This document shows, piece after piece, positions 61,297 through 64,000 of a stretch of DNA of 64,000 nt. The DNA is taken from NCBI GenBank assembly GCA_002414865.1, contig DIAQ01000033.1, positions 26,851 through 90,850 of the forward strand, written 5' to 3'. This DNA is from a candidate division Hyd24-12 bacterium UBA5074 (GTDB lineage Bacteria; Fermentibacterota; Fermentibacteria; Fermentibacterales; Fermentibacteraceae). The notes under the pieces are model-generated. The model had not been told where the DNA came from. It saw nothing but the letters and a program-made list of their open reading frames with translations, and did not search any database. Both the position numbers and the translations under genes were made by a program. Numbering within the stretch: the first letter of the stretch is position 1; each line of letters starts with the position of its first letter.

Positions 61297-62445
61297 ATGG
61301 TTGTGACTTCGTTGACCGAGATAGGCGAGGAGAATACCGGGCGGGTCCGGCTGAAGGTGGTGGGCGTCGGCGGCTGTGGATGCAACGCCATCAACAGGAT
61401 GATCCGCCAGAGGATCGGCGGCGTCGAGTTCGTCGCGATCAACACCGACGCGCAGGCGCTGAACGACTGCCTGTCCGAGAACCGGCTGCAGATCGGGCAG
61501 CGCGAAACCCGCGGACAGGGCGCCGGAGGCAACTGCGAGGCGGGTCAGAGGGCGGCGGAGGAGAGCCTCAAGGAGATAGAGTCGACGATCGAGGGCAGCC
61601 ATATGGTGTTCCTCGCCGCCGGCATGGGCGGCGGAACGGGCACCGGGGCGGCTCCGGTCATCGCGCGGGTGGCCCGCGAGGCCGGCGCCATAACGGTAGG
61701 CGTCGTGACGAGTCCGTTCGAATACGAGGGGGATGTCAGGAGCCGTCAGGCCGAGAGCGGGATAGAGGAGCTCCGCAAGGAGGTCGACACGCTGATAGTG
61801 ATACCCAACGACCGCCTCAGGACCCTTGCCGATCCCGACTCGACCCTGACCGACGTCCTGGACATGGCCAACGACGTCCTTCTGAACGCGGTGGACGGCA
61901 TCTGCAGGCTCATCTCGACGCCGGGACAGATAAACCGCGACTTCCAGGACGTGAAGACGGTCATAACCAAGGGCGGCGGCGCGATGATAGGGACCGGGCG
62001 CGCTTCGGGCCCGAGCAGGGCTTCCGAGGCGGCGAAGTGGGCGGTTTCGGGTCCCCTTCTCGACGGCGTGTCGATAGAGGGAGCCCAGGCCCTGCTCATC
62101 CATGTGCAGGCCTCGGCCGAGCTGAAGTTCAACGAGTTCGACGAGGCTGTCCGGACGATAACGAATGCCGCCGGCAGCCAGGCCCACGTGTTCCTCGGAT
62201 CCACACACTGCCCTGACCTCGGCGACGAGATGAGGGTGACGGTCATCGCGACCGGGTTCGGCCAGGCGGTGGAGCGCGAACCGGAGGATGTAACCTACCG
62301 GACCTACAGCCAGTTCAACGCCGAGACGAAACCCGCCGTGAAGGACCGGGAGAGCATTCCGATGAACACAGGAGGCTCCGGTCCGCAGTTGGACAGGCGG
62401 GCCGATGCCCGCCTCCCGAGCTTCCTCAAGAAGGAGATCAACTGA
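61297..62445 (+). CDS. ftsZ: Cell division protein FtsZ
   Basis: FtsZ is the tubulin-like GTPase that forms the division ring. The 382-residue protein has the tubulin signature GGGTGTGAAP, N-terminal VVGVGGCGCNAINRM, the T7 loop GQINRDFQDVK with its catalytic Asp, and a C-terminal tail (PSFLKKEIN) that should bind FtsA. The T7 loop reads NRDFQD instead of the common NLDFAD, and NCEAG replaces NPEVG, small departures consistent with a deep-branching lineage. GAGAGGGGGG precedes the ATG. Confidence 0.97.
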   Translation: MVVTSLTEIGEENTGRVRLKVVGVGGCGCNAINRMIRQRIGGVEFVAINTDAQALNDCLSENRLQIGQRETRGQGAGGNCEAGQRAAEESLKEIESTIEGSHMVFLAAGMGGGTGTGAAPVIARVAREAGAITVGVVTSPFEYEGDVRSRQAESGIEELRKEVDTLIVIPNDRLRTLADPDSTLTDVLDMANDVLLNAVDGICRLISTPGQINRDFQDVKTVITKGGGAMIGTGRASGPSRASEAAKWAVSGPLLDGVSIEGAQALLIHVQASAELKFNEFDEAVRTITNAAGSQAHVFLGSTHCPDLGDEMRVTVIATGFGQAVEREPEDVTYRTYSQFNAETKPAVKDRESIPMNTGGSGPQLDRRADARLPSFLKKEIN

Positions 62446-62537
62446 GGCGCTGACGGAGTCTGCGGCTTCGTGCTGGTCCGCGGACGGGGACGGGGTTATA
62501 TTTACGCACTAATTACAGTCCGGGAGGGATCCTGGGA

Positions 62538-64000
62538 GTGAGCAGAGCCCCTGCGGCCGATCGTTACGAGCAGCGGAGGAAGAAGCTGCTCGAGTCAGAG
62601 GTGCAGTTGAGGCCGAGGAACTCCCGCGGCGTCTTCGAGACCGTGCTCGCCTATCCGAACTGCTACCAGGTCGGCATGTCATCCCTGGGGTTCCAGCAGG
62701 TCCTGCTGCAGCTCGGCAACTGGCCGGAAACCATCTGCGAGAGGGCCTTCCTCCCCGAACCGGACGAGCTGAACTGGCGCAAGCGCACGGGCAAGCCGAT
62801 GGTGACTCTCGAGAGCGGGCGCTCGATCCGGAGCTGCGACCTCCTGGGATTCAGCATCGCGTACGAGCCCGACTATGTGAATGCCCTCGAGATGATGCGC
62901 CTGTCGGGGATCGCCCCCCTGAGCTCCGACAGGGACGACAAATGGCCGATCGTGCTTGCTGGAGGCCTCTGCGTCACTGCCAACCCGATGCCTCTGTCCC
63001 GCTTCTTCGACGCGATGGTGATCGGCGAGTCCGAGCCCACACTGGGCCCCCTGCTCGACACGATAAAGAGCATGGGCTCGCAGGGAGCGGGCAAGAAGAG
63101 GATCCTGAGGCTCCTGGCCGATCTGCCCGGCGTCTATGTACCTCAACTCCACGGCTTCTCGACTCCGAAGGCCACCATCATGCGCCAGTGGGCGAGCGCC
63201 GAGGCCATAGGGGCTTCCTCCTGCATCCAGGCCAGCTCCAGTGCGCTCGGCGACATGATCATGGTCGAGATCTCGAGAGGTTGTCCGTACAGCTGCAGGT
63301 TCTGCCTGGCGGGATACGCATACCTGCCCTATCGCGAAGGACGCCTCGAGGACTTCTCGGAGACCCTGGCAGGCCTGCCGCGCGGCTCGAGGCTCGGCTT
63401 CGTGGCCTGCTCGCCCGACTCCCATCCTCTCTTCCCCGAGATGGTGGAGCTGGCCCGGTCCGGCGGACACGATGTCAGCATCGGGTCGCAGCGCGCCGAG
63501 GACCCTCTCCAGCTCAAGAAGGACGGCTTCGAGGAAACCACTCTCACGATCGCCCCCGAAGCCGGCTCGGACGGCCTGCGCAGGGTGATCGGCAAGAGCC
63601 TCCGCAACGAAGCGATCCTGAGGACCGTCGAGGCGGCCACCGGGAAGGTCTCGAGGATACGGCTCTACTTCATCTACGGTTTCCCGTTCGAGACCGACGA
63701 GGACCGCGAGTCGATAGTCCAGCTCGTCAGGCAGATACGGGAGAAGACGGATCTCCCCCTGTCCCTCAGCCTCAATCCGTTCGTCCCGAAACCGTGGACC
63801 GCCTTCCAGTGGACCGCGATGGCCGACCTGAAGGACCTTCGTCGCTGGCGGGACGATCTGTCGCGCGATTTCCGGAGGATACCGGGCGTCGAGTTCCGCT
63901 TCCTCGGAGTGCATGAGGCTCACATACAGGCGCTGCTGGCCAGGGGCGACTCCAGGTCGGCCGAAGCCCTAATCTACAGGCTCGACGGGGACAGCTGGAG
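62538..64000 (+). CDS. B12-binding-type radical SAM protein, 3'-truncated by window edge
   Basis: The frame is open from GTG 62538 to the window end (487 codons seen). An N-terminal cobalamin-binding-like domain (VLAYPNCYQVGMSSLGFQQVL; VLAGGLCVTANPMPLSRFFDAMVIGE) precedes a radical SAM core. The core has the Cys motif CPYSCRFC, APEAGSDGLRRVIGK and YGFPFETDEDRE. It belongs to the same broad family as the 10427 gene but is a distinct paralogue, and no DUF2344 domain is seen in the visible part. Reaction and substrate are unknown. GGGAGGG lies about 10 nt before the GTG. It follows ftsZ after a 92-bp gap that holds a TATATT-like box but no good -35. Confidence 0.85.
   Translation, partial: MSRAPAADRYEQRRKKLLESEVQLRPRNSRGVFETVLAYPNCYQVGMSSLGFQQVLLQLGNWPETICERAFLPEPDELNWRKRTGKPMVTLESGRSIRSCDLLGFSIAYEPDYVNALEMMRLSGIAPLSSDRDDKWPIVLAGGLCVTANPMPLSRFFDAMVIGESEPTLGPLLDTIKSMGSQGAGKKRILRLLADLPGVYVPQLHGFSTPKATIMRQWASAEAIGASSCIQASSSALGDMIMVEISRGCPYSCRFCLAGYAYLPYREGRLEDFSETLAGLPRGSRLGFVACSPDSHPLFPEMVELARSGGHDVSIGSQRAEDPLQLKKDGFEETTLTIAPEAGSDGLRRVIGKSLRNEAILRTVEAATGKVSRIRLYFIYGFPFETDEDRESIVQLVRQIREKTDLPLSLSLNPFVPKPWTAFQWTAMADLKDLRRWRDDLSRDFRRIPGVEFRFLGVHEAHIQALLARGDSRSAEALIYRLDGDSW

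Noticed and set aside
62498..62503. TATATT as a promoter for the last radical SAM gene
   Set aside because: The -10-like box has no acceptable -35 box at 16-18 bp, so it is not listed as a feature.

Overview
This is a gene-dense, high-GC (roughly 65% by eye) bacterial chromosome segment. It has short intergenic gaps, many ATGA, GTGA or TTGA stop/start overlaps, and frequent TTG and GTG starts preceded by GGAGG. The secreted beta-rich proteins, a DUF4837-like lipoprotein, the Rnf complex and the meso-DAP type MurE suggest a Gram-negative anaerobe of the FCB superphylum. A candidate phylum such as Fermentibacteria or Eisenbacteria would fit. The taxonomic placement is an inference from gene style, not from a database search.

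Layout: 1-4.2 kb holds the 3' part of uvrB, a small secreted protein with its own promoter and terminator, and an IspH-UbiA fusion gene. 4.2-10.4 kb is a purine block (purB, a GAF/degenerate-GGDEF protein, purL, purQ, and a gene that looks like two fused PurS modules). 10.4-15.6 kb holds a B12-type radical SAM/DUF2344 protein, RNase E/G, rplU without rpmA, and folD. 15.7-26.3 kb contains envelope and housekeeping genes (small membrane protein, DUF4837-like lipoprotein, TPR protein, aroQ, efp, dolichol-phosphate-type glycosyltransferase, PBP4-type dacB, a SurA-like lipoprotein, a zinc-ribbon membrane protein, an RlmI-like methyltransferase and two tandem PEBP genes). A class V aminotransferase follows to 27.6 kb. 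27.6-31.9 kb is a minus-strand arsenic operon (arsR, ArsP-like permease, two thioredoxin-fold proteins, ccdA, acr3).

The most notable locus is 31.9-33.3 kb. Two tandem paralogous secreted-protein genes each carry an in-frame TGA at codon 37, completing a Cys-x-Ser-TGA (CxxU) motif. Each TGA is followed, after exactly 19 nt, by the same 8-bp hairpin with an AGGY loop, which fits the bacterial SECIS pattern. The selenocysteine machinery genes selA and selB lie 6.5 kb downstream in the same window, attached to the rnfCDGEAB operon. I read these two genes as new extracytoplasmic selenoproteins. Their promoter has a perfect inverted repeat between the -35 and -10 boxes.

Between these sits a tRNA cluster (Arg-TCT on plus; His-GTG and Lys-CTT on minus) and nrdR. 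43.1-47.1 kb is an exopolysaccharide module (UDP-glucose/GDP-mannose-type dehydrogenase, an SLBB mini-protein, a Wzc-type tyrosine autokinase). 47.2-62.4 kb is a complete division and cell-wall cluster in canonical order (mraZ, rsmH, ftsL, ftsI, murE, murF, mraY, murD, ftsW, murG, murC, ftsQ, ftsA, ftsZ), lacking murB and ddl, driven by a strong promoter overlapped by MraZ-type TGGG repeats. A second B12-type radical SAM gene runs off the right end.
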